A stretch of DNA of 64,000 nucleotides from Larix kaempferi (taxonomy: Eukaryota > Streptophyta > Pinopsida > Pinales > Pinaceae): the NCBI GenBank assembly GCA_027924585.1, contig BSBM01000424.1, positions 1,178,001 through 1,242,000 on the forward strand. Direction: 5' to 3'. Positions 1 to 11,689 of the stretch are shown one piece after another. Each line of letters opens with the position of its first letter. Positions within the stretch are counted from its first letter, which is position 1. The position numbers were made by a program, and so were the translations under genes. The notes under the pieces are model-generated. The model searched no databases, was not told where the DNA came from, and saw only the letters and a program-made list of their open reading frames with translations.

Positions 1-2
1 GG

Positions 3-569
3 AAGAAGTTTGTATGGGATCAAAAGTGTGCAGACAGTTTTAAGAAGTTGAAGGAATTACTAACTACAACACCTATTCTGAGAATTGCAGATCCTAATAA
101 GGATTCTATAGTATGCACCGACGCATGTAATGACGGACTCGGTGGAGTCCTAACACAAGAGGGACATGCTATTGCATATGAGTCTCGAAAGCTGAAAATA
201 CATGAGAAAAATTGCTCTACATATGATCTGGAATTATTAGCAGTAATACACGCCTTAAAAATGTGGCGTCACCGTCTTATTAGCAGAAAATTTACTTTGA
301 TGACAGATAACATGGGGCTGAATTATTTACTAGATCAAACGAACTTGAATGCTAGACAAGCTAGATGGCTAACCTTTCTAAGTGAATATGATTTTGAAAT
401 TCAGCATATAAAGGGTAAAGACAACAGGGTTGTTGATGCTTTAAGTCATAATGCAAAGTTAAATTTTATTTCAGCCATCAGTACATACACAATAGATTTA
501 GAAAATCATATTTTCGAAGGGATTAAATCGAATGAAGAGTATAGAAATTTACATGAAAAGACAGCATAA
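3..569 (+). pseudogene. Gypsy RNase H domain fragment
   Basis: The frame reads from the thumb/connection (KKLKELLTTTPILRIADP) into RNase H. Catalytic-type motifs are visible: CTDACNDGLGGVLTQ holds the first Asp, ELLAVIHALKMWR the Glu, and LMTDNMGL another Asp. The C-terminal DALS block (RVVDALSHNAK) is typical of Ty3/gypsy, where ALSR is the usual form, so Arg has become His. The frame stops at 569 (CAGCATAAA), where the downstream copy reads on. In the family this domain degrades the RNA strand during cDNA synthesis. Confidence 0.85.
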
Positions 570-773
570 AATAATTCTGAAAATTCTATGGCAGATTTCA
601 GGTTAAAAGAAAATGGCTTGCTGCTGTAAAAAAATAGATTATATGTGCCCAATGTACCAAAGATAAAATTTTGATTTTAGATGAGATGCACAAAAGTCAT
701 TATGCTAGTCATCCACATTATCAGAAAACCATAACTATGTTATGGAAAGATTATTATTGGCCTAGGATGAAAG

Positions 774-1262
774 ATGAAGGATGAAGTAGTAGAATATATA
801 GCTAAATGCTTTGACTGTCAAAGAGTAAAGGTTGAACATCAGCATCCGGCTGGACTGTTACACCCATTACCTATACCTAGTTGGAAATGGGAGATCATAA
901 GCATAGATTTTATTACTGGACTACCCAAAAATCAGAAACAAAATGATTCCATCATGGTGGTAGTGGATAAACTCAGCAAGGCAGCACATTTTATACCAGT
1001 AAAAACTACTTATAAGGCTCCAAATATTGCATAAATTTTTATGAAGCATTTTTTTCGATTACATGGAATACCAAAAATGATAGTTTCAGACTGTGATTCT
1101 AAGTTTACTAGAAACTTCTGGAGATCTTTGTTTAAAGGGTTGAATACAACCTTAAACTTCAGCACAACATTTCATCCACAAACAGATGGACAGACAGAAA
1201 GAGTAAATCAGATATTGGAAGACATGCTAAGGATGTATGTTAAGGACCAGCCTGGTAAGTGA
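774..1262 (+). pseudogene. Gypsy integrase catalytic core remnants
   Basis: Two open stretches, 774-1034 and 1041-1262, are separated by a stop and cover the rve-type core. The D,D-35-E residues are recognisable: the first Asp in IISIDFITGLPKN, the second in IVSDCDSKFT, and the Glu in HPQTDGQTERVNQILEDM. The upstream zinc-binding part (about 570-780) is frame-shifted, but CFDCQRVK survives. In a living element this enzyme inserts the cDNA into the genome. Here TAA near 1032, TGA at 1260 and upstream indels kill it. Confidence 0.85.
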
Positions 1263-1436
1263 GAGGACTACTTGCATTTAGCAGAATTTGCATATAACAA
1301 CCATTACCATGCATCAACCACGCTTAGCCCTTTTGAAATTCTTTATGGTAGGAAATGTAATACACAAGTTTCTTGGAATGACCCAGTTAATAGAGTTATT
1401 TTAGGACTTGAAGTATTGAAGTAAATAGAACTAACT

Positions 1437-1950
1437 GTGCAACAGGTACAAAGAAATCTTAATGCTTCCCAAGATAGGCAAAAGAGTCAAGCAGATCTTA
1501 AAAGGACTCATAAAGAGTTCCAGGTTGGTGAGCATGTTTTCATTGAGGTAAGACCAAAGAAGAGCTCATTAAAATTGGGAAGCTGTGCCAAACTGGCACC
1601 CAGGTATTGTGGTCCTTTCGAAATTTTGTCAAGGGTAGGACCCGTGGCATATCAACTAGCTTTGCCACCAAATCTAAAAATACATAATGTTTTTCATATT
1701 TCAATTTTAAAGAAATATGTACACGATGCTACTCATGTTATAAATTGGAATGATGTACAGGTGGAACAAGACGACGATTTTCAGGTGGAAACGGACTGTA
1801 TCCTCGAAAGGAGGGAAACTCTACTCCGGAATCGCACCATTGGGCAGGTAAAGGTGCAATGGAAGCACCTTATCCCATAAGAGGCAACCTGGGAGTTGGA
1901 GAGTAGTATGCGGGTAGCATACCCAACTCTGTTTCAGGATCACTCAGAAA
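1437..1950 (+). pseudogene. Gypsy integrase C-terminus with chromodomain-like tail
   Basis: The frame contains a GPF/Y-like module (APRYCGPFEILSRVGPVAY) followed by HNVFHISILKKYV. The tail ILERRETLLRNRTIGQVKVQW...EATWELE has the layout of a chromodomain in plant chromoviruses, the part thought to direct integration toward heterochromatin. A TAA at 1878 cuts it just before EATWE. Long LTRs plus a C-terminal chromodomain suggest a Tekay/Del-type chromovirus. That clade assignment is inference. Confidence 0.75.
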
Positions 1951-4900
1951 ATGAATGAACAACATCGAGGACGATGTTGAGACTTAAGGGGGGGTGTATG
2001 TCACCTACCCAAATTTTGAGACTATTTATTTTATTTGCAAAAACATTATGTTAAATTATAATTACAAAGTTTTGTAATTATGACCAAATCTGGTCAAGGA
2101 TGATTGTAATAACATATTATTATTATTTTATAAATTAAAACAGGAGACAAACACCCAAGGGAATTGTTAAATGAGTGTTCATGGACCCACTAGGAGGAAT
2201 GGAAGATGTTAGAAGGCATGGGACAGATGTTAGCATTTGCACTCCACCACTAGCTGTTGGTTATGGGAAAAAAAACCCTAAAATTATGGCATTATCCCCC
2301 AAGTGGGTGGAACAGAGTTGTTAGCTCATTAATGACCAGGTTAACCACTAAAAAGGCCTAGGCATCCTAGATAAGGAAATTTGAATTGACCAGGGAGCTC
2401 CACATTATTTTCTACATAAATAATTCCTCAAGTGTATCAGGTGATCATTGAGAGATTCAAATAGGGAGGCTAAGTGAATGTGCATTGTGAGTCTGTTGAA
2501 TTGATTATGAGAAGGAAACCATAGGTGCTGGTGTAGGTCTCTTTGAATGCTATGTCTATATGACTAGATGAACTACTTTGTTGCTGCAAGTAGATGACCT
2601 AAAGCTTCTACATATTCTTCTTCCTAGTGGTTCAGTGAACAGGCTCGAGGGTCCTAATGCAAGTAATTTGGCTGTCTTCAGGAATAGGCTGGGTGGAACA
2701 GGCTCCTTGGTTTGTTTGTTTCTCCTACATTCACCAGGTTCTACTATTATGTCTTGTTTATTTTTCAATTAAGTGATTTTCTGTAATTGTGAATTTAGTA
2801 TTTACAGTTAATAGCATACAGAAGTAATTGTTTTCAGTTTTATGACCTAAGTATGATTTTGTATAATGATGGTTAAAGTAAATGAGATGATTGATTAAAT
2901 ATCTTTTTTGTATTTTTCCCATAGTGTTTTCTGTATAGTAATCTAGTACAGAGAAGTAGAATTAAGTTAGATGACTGATGGGAAGAATGCCAAGTAAATG
3001 GATAGACTATCACTGTAGTGTTTCTTTTAATTCTGAAATTTCAATTATACATGTCTAAACTCAGAAAATAGAACAACATATCATAAACAGATATATAGCA
3101 TTTTCTGTACTTAGTACGAAAAGTAAAACATTTCATCTCTGCACAGAAATAGGTTTTCAAATTATTACTATCTATTTTTGAAAGCTAATACTATACATTC
3201 TATTATTTTCTTTCCAACAATAAGGTGTTATATTTCCACTTATTTCAAACATTATTATTCTAGAAATTTAACAGCTGCAAATATTCTTTTATACAAACTT
3301 GATACATGCATTTTATTCACATTTCATTTCTGTCATTCAACATTCATGAATTAAACTTAACATTTTTCTATTATTTAAAACGATCTACTATGTTCCAAAA
3401 TTTGCAGAAAAGGACTATTTAGGTTTTATTTATAAAGTTTTCCATTTAGTTCTATAAACAAAAACATTTATCACTCTGCAACAGAAGTTGCAAGACTAAA
3501 CTTTCAATTGTTTAAAGTTTGCAAACATCTATAGGTTCGCTTTCAAAACCCTAAGACCATTTTATAACCATCCCACAATCTACATTTAAAATCGTAAACC
3601 TACTTTATTATATCAAGTTTTTCCAAAGCTAAACGCATCATCATTATTCAACTATCACTTTTATGATAGTTATCCACTTAAACAAGAGTGTTTTCTCTTC
3701 CATCAGTCATAATATTTAACTACGTGGTGGTTCAAAATAGAGACTGAGTCTCATCACCATTTTAACTTCAACCTAAACAATACTAACTCAGGGTTTTAGT
3801 TTTATAAAATAAGTTAGCCACGGCTCTCGGCCTGAATCAACACTGCTTTTCTAACCAAAATATCAACTTACACAAACATAGAAGCAGTTCAGGAAAACTA
3901 TTCTTTTTATGCAAAACTCAATTCCATATCAGCGCTCAAACAAAATTATAAACATTGTAACACAAGACCTTCCATGTTTCGCAGAAACAAGTTAGCCCTC
4001 GGCTCTCGACTAGTATTTACATTATATCAATTTAGTCAAATTATTGATAGAGTTTGTACTAAAAACATTTTCAAGTTTCCTAAACCACATAGGGTTCATT
4101 CCTTTAGTAACTACATTGTAAACAAGTTCACGTTTAAACAAACGCCACAGCAGAAAACTATTGGGCCGAATAGAAAAATAGGCTGAGGATTTATCCTCTT
4201 GTAACATATCGTTCTAAAAACATCTTAACCTCGGCTATTACCCTTGCCAGGGATAGTTTTCCCAACTTTCTTCAAACTGTAAACATCGGCTAAACCATGC
4301 CAAGAGTACCTACAAGGGTTTAAGAACCACCGAGGCTTACCAGGTGGTCGAGCAGTAGTTCCCACCAAGCATTCAAACCCAGTAACCATTCGACGAAGCT
4401 AAACCTGCCATAAAAATCATCGAGAGGTTAAATGAGGAAAACGTAGAGTTAACTCGAAGCAACTCAAATATCATTATAAATCCTTTGAAGGAAACATTAC
4501 CTTAAATAACGCATCTTCTAGAGTTAGAAACACCTTAAGCAGATAAGATGACGTATCCATCTACCAAATGCAGAGAATAAGAGTTCAGAACTTGAAGAAC
4601 AACCATTGTAGCTAGTAGAATCAAACTCTGGTCTGACCTTGCACTCAAAGAAAGTAACAGAAAAACCTTGCGAAATACTTCAAAAACTATATTGTGGCTC
4701 GGCTATACAAAGAATACAGAGCCTGGAAACTTATAATTCTTCCCCTACAGGTCCAGGGATCGAAACTGAAGAAGAAGTCCTCCCAGCAAACAACTACTAA
4801 ACCCTACTTTACCGCAGGCGGTCTGCCTCTCCACATTACCACCATCAGAGCAAAATAAAGCCAAGAAACCATTTCGATGCAATCTATAACGAAGGAATAG

Positions 4901-5134
4901 GGTTTCATTCCAAAAACCTATAACATGTGAGATCAACGATGGAGAAGAAGCCAACAATGCATGTCAAAGTTCGTGAAACAACCATGTCTCAATGCCATAT
5001 TTATTATCACATCCACTACAGTGCCAGCTCAGTAGACCATGGGACAACACAGTAACAGCTTGGCATAATGGTAACATTTGTAACTTCCATTATGTGAACC
5101 CAACCACAGTGGCATCCACCCAGACTTCCACTCA

Positions 5135-5139
5135 ACACA
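5135..5139. repeat. Target-site duplication of Copia-A (left)
   Basis: ACACA directly precedes the TGTTGATG start of Copia-A and recurs at 12273-12277 directly after its end. In the other gypsy LTR (near 21630) the empty site reads CTCAACGCAG without duplication, which supports insertion of Copia-A into the LTR. Confidence 0.9.
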
Positions 5140-5732
5140 TGTTGATGTATATGTAACTTCGGAATGTATTTCATCTATATATTTATTGTACTCCTATAGA
5201 GATGTATTATTCCTCTATACAGAAGTGTCGTCATTTGTATTGACAAGTGTCGCAAGTGTGTTAACTTGCCGATTGGCTATTAGACCACCTTGTAAGGGGT
5301 CGGCCCGATATAATGTAATATGAAGTTATTGTACCTAGCTAGACAAGTCGGCCCATAAGGTTATTGGGAAAATAGGACAAGTATAAATAGAGATCGGGAG
5401 ATCTCTATTTGGATCACTTCAGAACTCACACTTCCTTCACTCGAAAAGTGGCACACATGTGAGGAGGAGGATCAGCTGCTAAGAGGAGTCTATCTCTTGT
5501 ACTTTGGTGGTACTTTGGTTGTGCTATTTCTCTATCTATCTCTGAGGAAGTTGTGGGGTTTGTCACCTTAGGGTTTTCCCCATGGAAACTTTGTGTGTCT
5601 ATTGTCTCTCATGCTTTTGCTTCTTGTGATGATTGGCATGCTTGTTATGATTGATATGCATTGATATACTGTACATGTTATTCTCTTAGTAAAGATCCTA
5701 GAGTATTGTGAATTAATGCGCAAAATTTAACA
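5140..5732 (+). repeat. Copia-A 5' LTR
   Basis: 593 bp, starting TGTTGATGTATATG and ending AAATTTAACA. It contains a TATAAATA box at 5382-5389, the likely element promoter, followed by an imperfect palindrome around GAGATC...GATCTC. It differs from the 3' LTR mainly by substitutions, an 11-bp extra copy of GGTGGTACTTT-type sequence near 5510, and one missing C. Confidence 0.95.
5382..5389 (+). promoter_or_regulatory. TATA box in Copia-A 5' LTR
   Basis: TATAAATA followed by GAGATC. The same AGTATAAATAGAG context occurs in the Copia-A 3' LTR (11933-11940), Copia-C (39083-39090) and, on the minus strand, a related TATAAATAGAG in Copia-B (26481-26488). It is probably the Pol II core promoter of this copia lineage; transcription has not been shown. 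Confidence 0.7.
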
Positions 5733-5744
5733 TGGTATCAAAGC
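5733..5744 (+). other. Copia-A primer-binding site (tRNA-iMet)
   Basis: TGGTATCAAAGC abuts the LTR end and is one base from the common plant TGGTATCAGAGC, complementary to the 3' end of initiator Met-tRNA. It primes minus-strand cDNA in LTR elements. Confidence 0.85.
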
Positions 5745-6305
5745 TAACCTGAGAAGAAGACATTGTGTAGTGACGAAACCTAGGGTTTCTTGTTTATTGG
5801 GTTTCTCTCCATAGATTTTGGAAAAGCAGTATAGTATATTGATTCTACTCATCAAGTAGAATCTATCTGTCCAATCAGAATTCAATTCTGATCATTTTCA
5901 GATTTGGCCCTAAAATTAGGGTTTCCACAAAAATAGGAATTTCTGAAATATGAAGACATAGCTGGAAGCTCCTTGGAAAAATCGAAGTTTAGAGATTTGG
6001 ATAGAGATTTTTGGTTGGATAAATCTCCAGGAAACTCAAACCCTAATTCAGGGTCCTCCCTAGTGAACCCAAGAAGACTAAAAGGCATTTATGAAGGGTG
6101 AATCTTTGCAGATCTCAAATTCTGAATACACCAGGTTGGTCAAATCATCAAGGTGAATCTTTCTATCCTTTCATAAAGTTGAAATTCACATTTTGAATTT
6201 TTAGGGTTTTTCCAACAAACCCTAATCCAGGACCAGATCCAGTTTTCAGCAAATCAAGTGGTAACACCTAAATCTTTTCTATTTCCATTTGAAGTACTCT
6301 TTAAG

Positions 6306-8220
6306 ATGTCTCAACACACCAAGCTTGAGGATAATCTTGAAGGGGATGATAACTTCTGAGCCTGGACGTATAGGATTGGGTTAATCCTGGAAGAAAATGA
6401 ATTGGACTCCTACATCACCTCTGAGGTCCCTATCCCAGAGGATGAAGAGGCTAAGGTATTGCATAAGAAGAACTTGGTCAAGGCAAAGAGAATCATTGCT
6501 GATTCTATCAAAGATCATCTCATACCACATGTGTCATCTCTAAAGACACCCAAGGAGATGTTTGACTCCTTGACCAAGTTATTTGAAGGGAAGAACATAA
6601 ATTGGAAGATGACTCTGCGGAATCAATTGAAAAGGGTCAAGATATTGAATGGAGAGACCATTCAATCTTACTTCTCCAAGGTCTCTCAGATCAAGGAACA
6701 ACTAGAATCAGTGGATGAAATGGTGGAGAATGGTGAAGTTGTCATGACCACTCTGAATGGCCTACCTAGGTCATGGGATTCCTTTATACAAGGAATCTGT
6801 GCAAGAAAGAAGTTGGTATCCTTCAGTAGACTACGGGAAGAATGCTCACAAGAAGAAGCAAGGCTTGTGGCACAAGAAGAAAATATGGGGAATGAATATC
6901 AAGCTCTCACAGCTCACACCAAGGGAAGCAAGTTTAAGAGGGAGAAATCTCATAACAAGAAACATTCTCATCCTCATCACAAGAAGAAAGATCTATCTCA
7001 TGTTCGATGTTACGAATGTAATGAAATGGAACACTTTGCTTCAAATTGCCCCAAGAAGAAGAAAGACAACAAATTCAACAAGAAGAAGAAGAATAACAAA
7101 AGAAGATATCATGCTCATGTTGCTGAGGATGATGAACCTCCCAGGAAGAAATCTAGAGCAGAAAGTGATGATGACTCATCAAGCGAAGAAGAGTATGTTC
7201 GAATCTCTGCTCTCATAGGTACTATTTCTCATGGTTGTAATTATTGGTTAATTGACAGTGGGGCTTCTAAACACATGACTGGGTTTAAAGAATCTTTTGT
7301 AAATCTGTCTGAACATGAATCACCCCATAAAGTGAATCTTGGGGATGATTATCAATACCCTATCAAAGGAAGTGGGGAAGCCTCCTACAACCTAGAATCT
7401 GGAAAATCCTTGAAGATGAAAGATGTGTTATTTGTACCTGGACTCAAGAAGAACTTACTCTCCATCTTTGCATTTTATACAAAAGGCATGAGGGTTGCAT
7501 TTGTAGATGGCCAAGTCCTAATGTGGCCAAAGGGTAAAACTATTGATGATGCAGTGGTGATTGGAGAGCAAGAGGGAGGATTGTACAAATTGAAGGGACA
7601 ACCTGAACATGCCACGGTACATGAATCCATGGATCCAAATGAACTTTGGCATAGAAGACTTGCACATATGCACTACAGAGCATTACCAATTGCAAGTAAA
7701 GCTATAGAAGGTCTTCCTGAAATTAAGACCAAGCATGAAGGTGTCTGCAAAGGATGTGCAAAAGGAAAGAACATAAAGAAGGCATTTCCAAGCAGTGAAA
7801 GCAAGGAAAAAAGTATCTTGGAAATTATCCACTCCGATGTATGTGGTTCGATGTCATCCAATTCTCTGAGTGGGTATGCTTACTATGTCTCTTTCAATGA
7901 TGAATTCTCCAGGAAGACTTCGGTTTACTTCTTGAAGAACAAAGATGAAGTGTTTGATAAGTTCAAGGAATTCAAAACCTTGATGGAGAACCAAACTGAT
8001 AAGAAGATCAAAACATTCAGATCCGACAATGGTGGAGAATTCACTTCAGGTGACTTCAAGAAGTTATGCAGTGATTCAGGGATTAAGAGGGAGTTGACTG
8101 CTCCCTACAATCCACAACAGAATGGAGTTGCAGAAAGAAAGAATAATAACAATCATGGAGGCAGCACGGACAATGTTGCATGACCAGAATCTGCTTATAC
8201 ATCTATGGGCAGAAGCAGCT
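6306..8220 (+). pseudogene. Copia-A gag, protease and integrase core
   Basis: ATG at 6306 begins MSQHTKLEDNLEGDDNF, then a TGA stops the frame at codon 18; the open part runs 6402-8183. Order: UBN2-type Gag (SLKTPKEMFDSLTKLFEG), zinc knuckle CYECNEMEHFASNC (CX2CX4HX4C), lysine-rich linker, protease WLIDSGASKHM with catalytic DSG, pre-integrase zinc site (HRRLAHMHYRAL...CKGCAKGK), then the integrase core. IIHSDVCG and FRSDNGGEF give the two Asp, and NPQQNGVAERKN the Glu. A frameshift near 8145 disrupts the frame, which resumes as MEAARTMLHDQNLLIHLWAE. The sister Copia-C has CGA at the codon where this copy has TGA. Confidence 0.92.
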
Positions 8221-8226
8221 AGGACA

Positions 8227-8740
8227 GGTAATCCAGGAAGCAAAGATCAAGAGGGAGCACACTCCAACAGTTCATGCAAGGAAGCAAATATTGAGAGGGA
8301 GTCCACCCGACAACAAACAAACAAAGATAAGTATTTGACTTGTTATTTCTTGTATATTTGATTATTTAAATAATATTGTTCAATGATGTATATACTTATG
8401 TTCCTAGACTTAGGTTATGTATTTTGCATATTTGCATTAATGAACAGTATGCTACTAATATGTATATGATGGGTAAGTGGCCTATGGCACTGTACAACAT
8501 TCCATTGCTACTTATCTAGAATGAAACCTCTTCGCTGACATGTTGGGAGTTGTGCACACTCTTAACAATGTTCTGGTAGAGATTGGAAGGCATCTAGAAA
8601 GTTACGGGATATGGATAAATGTTTTATTGAAGCATTGGCTTAAATAATTGCATGACTGTATGACATATTTCTTTATGTGAAAGAATTTGTTCTGAAAATT
8701 ATGAGATGTTTCTAATCATGCAATTTAACTTGTTTTGTAG
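8227..8740 (+). other. Non-copia segment replacing the integrase C-terminus
   Basis: After WAEAART the copia frame gives way to about 515 bp with no similarity to copia protein, then copia-type sequence resumes at about 8741 upstream of RT. The segment begins GTAATCC and ends TTGTTTTGTAG, so it has GT...AG borders, and its second half is AT-rich like an intron. Copia-B, a relative, has the missing integrase tail and linker here. It could be captured host sequence, an intron-like insertion, or filler at a deletion; I cannot tell which. Confidence 0.5.
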
Positions 8741-10178
8741 GAAAGATCGTATACCTTCACATACAAAAGAAGGAATACAACATTTGTTCAAGCAACAAAA
8801 TTATCTATTGAAGAAATTGAAGTTCCTAGGATACGAGAAGAATGCCATGATCCATCGATCATAAAGAATGATGTTGGGGATGTAGTCCCAAGACCTGAAG
8901 GGAAGTATTTTGTGACTTCCAAATGGATCTACAAGATCAACCATGCTGCAGATGGAAGCATAGAAAAATACAAAGCGAGATTGGTAGCTCGTGGCTTCTC
9001 TCAGAAAGAGGGAATAGACTATGAAGAGACTTTTGCTCCTGTAGCCAGGTACACTTCCATTAGATCAGTACTTTCCCTGGCTGCAGTGATGAAATGGAAG
9101 ATACACCAGATGGATGTCAAGACAGCTTTCTTGAATGGTGTAGTCGAGGAGGAAGTGTATGTGGAGCAGCCACTTGGTTTTGAGACACATGATAGGAATT
9201 CATATGTGTGTAGCCTTGTATGGCTTGAAGCAAGCTCCTAGGACTTGATATGGTAGGATGGACGGTTTCCTATCCAATTTGGGCTTTACCAAGAGTAAAG
9301 CAGATTCCAACCTTTATTACAAGGTTGAGGAAGGCAATCCAGTGATACTATATTTGTATGTGGATGATCTGTTTGTAACAGGTAATGATAGTTTGATTTC
9401 TGATACCAAGAGGAAGCTTGCAGCCGGGTTCGGGATGATGGACTGCAAGGCCATGGCCACACCTATGGCATCGAACCTGAAGCTTTTATGTGATGCTTCA
9501 TCTGAGCTGATTGATGTCTCTATCTATCGTCAGATGATTGGGTCCTTGATGTACCTGACGAACACGAGACCAGATATTTGCTTTGCGGTGAACACATTGA
9601 GCCAGTTCCTGACGGATCCAAGGAGTGTTCACCTAGTTGCTGTAAAGCATATTCTGAGGTACTTGAAGGGTAGAGTTGATTATGAGCTCAAGTATGAAGC
9701 GAATCAAAAGTTTAACCGGCAGGGTTATGTTGATTCAGATTGGGAAGGCAGTGCTACAGATAGGAAGAGCACATCTAGGTGCTGCTTTAGTATGGAATCA
9801 AGTGTAATCTATTGGTTTACCAAGAAGCAGTCCTACGTAGCACTGAGTACATCCGAGGCAGAGTATGTTGCTTCCTGTTCGGCTAGTTGTGAGGCAGTAT
9901 GGCTTCAGAAGCTACTGTCAGAGTTATTTGATCTCCCGCTGGAGACTACTGGTATCTTTTGTGACAACCAGAGTTGTGTGAAGCTATCTGAGAACTCGGT
10001 GTTCCACGACAGGTCAAAGTACATTGAGATCAAATATCACTATATCAGAGATATGGTGCAAAGAGGAGCAGTGAAGCTCCTGTATATTGCGACGGATGAG
10101 AAGATTGCAGATGTGCTAACGAAGCCACTAGCCAGAGTGAAGTTCGAGTACCTCAGAGAGAGGCTTGGCATTCTTTAG
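8741..10178 (+). pseudogene. Copia-A reverse transcriptase and RNase H
   Basis: RT begins with the family block [19 protein letters not shown] and continues [20 protein letters not shown] and [18 protein letters not shown] stop and frameshift separate 9241 from 9258. The second part holds the active site LYVDDLFVTGND; an internal deletion then joins KRKLAAGF to GMMDCKAMATPM, removing about 30 family residues. RNase H motifs follow: GYVDSDWEGSATDRKSTS, LSTSEAEYVA, CDNQSCVKL, HIRDMV and ADVLTKPLA. The frame ends normally with RERLGIL at 10178. Confidence 0.92.
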
Positions 10179-10374
10179 AACGATGAAACTTTGAGGAAGA
10201 AGTGATGGACACATTTGCTGAAGCCATTCCAAGCATGGTGGAAGGAGGATTCTTCACATGGCTATGGATGTAAGCGCTGGATGACAAGCATTAGGATGAC
10301 ATTCTAGTTTCTGCTCTATATGATCAATTGGATCATTTATATGTATGTATGTACACATCATGTTGGATGATGGA

Positions 10375-10800
10375 TATGATCAGGTAGATCATGTATTTGT
10401 ATATGTATCAGGTGGATACTTGTATGATCAGGTAGATCATGTATTTGTATATGTATCAGGTGGATACTTGTATGATAGGTAGATCATGTATTTGTATATG
10501 TATCAGCTGGATACTTGTATGATCAGTTAGATCATGTATTTGTATATGTATCAGCTGGATACTTGTATGATCAGGTAGATCATGTATTTGTATATGTATC
10601 AGGTGGATACTTGTATGATCAGGTATATCATGTATTTGTGTATGTATCAGGTGGATACTTGTATGATCAGGTAGATCATGTACTTATGTATGTATCAGGT
10701 GGATGCATTATGTATTTCAGATGGATGCATTTGTATGATCAGGTAGATCATGTATGATGATATGTATCAGGTAGATACTTTGTATGCATCAGATGGATAT
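10375..10800 (+). repeat. 48-bp tandem repeat array in Copia-A 3' UTR
   Basis: About nine imperfect copies of a 48-bp unit built from TATGATCAGGTAGATCATG, a T/A-rich spacer and TATCAGGTGGATACTTG. The unit contains two short palindromes, GATCA..TGATC-like and TATC..GATA-like. It lies between the end of RNase H and the 3' LTR. Because 48 is divisible by 3, a translated repeat (YDQVDHVFVYVSGGYL) is open at 10515-10757. That frame looks incidental. Degenerate GATCAGG/GATGATC copies extend to about 10950. Confidence 0.9.
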
Positions 10801-10974
10801 ACTGTTTGATCAGGATGATCACAGATGACGAGCTTCAGGATGTTGCTCCAGATGATATGCATCAGGTTGATGGTATGATGATTATCAGGTTGATCATGTG
10901 ATGATATACATCAGGATGATGTATGGTGAGTATCGGTTTGATACTCTATGGCCGTGGACAGGTTGTGTAGGTAG

Positions 10975-11395
10975 CATAGAAAAGACCCTTTAAAAACCAG
11001 ACAGGTAGAGCGGTGTGCTCATAACATCCTGAGTTGCTCTATCGAGATCCGGATAGGTAGAGCGGTGTGCTCGTAACATCCTGGGATGCTCTGAGTAGGT
11101 TTTTCTATAGTTTCGCATAGAAAAGATCCTTTAAAATCCAGACAGGTAGAGCAGTGTGCTCGTAACATCCTAGGATTCTCTATCGAGATCCATACAGGTA
11201 GAGCGGTGTGCTCGTAACATCCTAGGATGCTCTGAGTAGGTTTTGCGAAAGTTCACATAGAAAATATCCTTTAAAATCCGGACAGGTAGAGCAGTGTGCT
11301 CGTAACAGCCTGGGATGCTCTATCGAGATCCAGACAGGTAGAGCGATTGCTCGTAACATCCTGGGATGCTCTGAGTAGGTTTTGTGAAGGTCAAC
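10975..11395 (+). repeat. Higher-order tandem repeat (3 x about 140 bp) in Copia-A 3' UTR
   Basis: Three units start with CATAGAAAA at 10975, 11116 and 11256. Each holds two copies of a subunit whose core is CAGGTAGAGCGGTGTGCTCG followed by TAACATCCTGGGATGCTCT. Subunit copies alternate with CTATCGAGATCC and CTGAGTAGGTTTT linkers. The array therefore has a two-level structure, with six cores in three units. The core contains an inverted GAGC...GCTC pair and could fold. No coding potential. Confidence 0.9.
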
Positions 11396-11569
11396 ATGTA
11401 AAAGAACCTATAGTTTGCGCTAGGTTTTGTTGACGCACGTAATCAGTCCTAGGATCCACAGTATGGCCATTGATGATGAAGACCTGCAGGTGGTTGGCCT
11501 ACATCCAGTATGAAAAAGGGCTAGCTCTGTAGAACTTCCTATGACGAGTAGATTCAGAGATTGATTGAG

Positions 11570-11640
11570 ATAGCAGTAGCATTGACGATGACGATGATTC
11601 GAGGACGATGCATCGATGACGATGATCCAGAGAAGAAGAC
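11570..11640 (+). repeat. GACGATGA-rich simple repeat
   Basis: A short run of GACGATGACGATGATTCGAG-type triplets just upstream of the 3' LTR purine tract of Copia-A. It is low-complexity and probably arose by slippage. Confidence 0.7.
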
Positions 11641-11689
11641 TTGTGCTAGATGATCTGTGTTGAGAAATACCTTCCTAGTTAAGAGGGAG

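Larger units (their letters stand above)
1..1994 (+). mobile_element. Gypsy chromovirus internal region, 3' part (upstream tandem partner)
   Basis: This is the 3' part of a Ty3/gypsy internal region and enters the window already inside pol. It aligns almost base for base with 16527-18514 of the complete downstream copy. Order seen: RT/RNase H connection, RNase H, integrase, GPF/Y-type module, chromodomain-like tail, then a polypurine tract at 1984-1994. Position 1995 begins an LTR that is shared with the downstream copy, so this is the left member of an LTR-internal-LTR-internal-LTR tandem. Frames are broken by several stops and frameshifts, so it cannot encode a working polyprotein. Confidence 0.9.

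Noticed and set aside
2556-2772. Overlapping open frames of 64-70 codons on both strands inside the gypsy LTR
   Set aside because: They are not preserved in the second LTR copy near 19080-19270 and have no family similarity.
10515-10757. 80-codon open frame with repeats of YDQVDHVFVYVSGGYL
   Set aside because: It is the translation of the 48-bp tandem array, whose length is a multiple of three. It has no place in the copia gene order and is broken outside the array.
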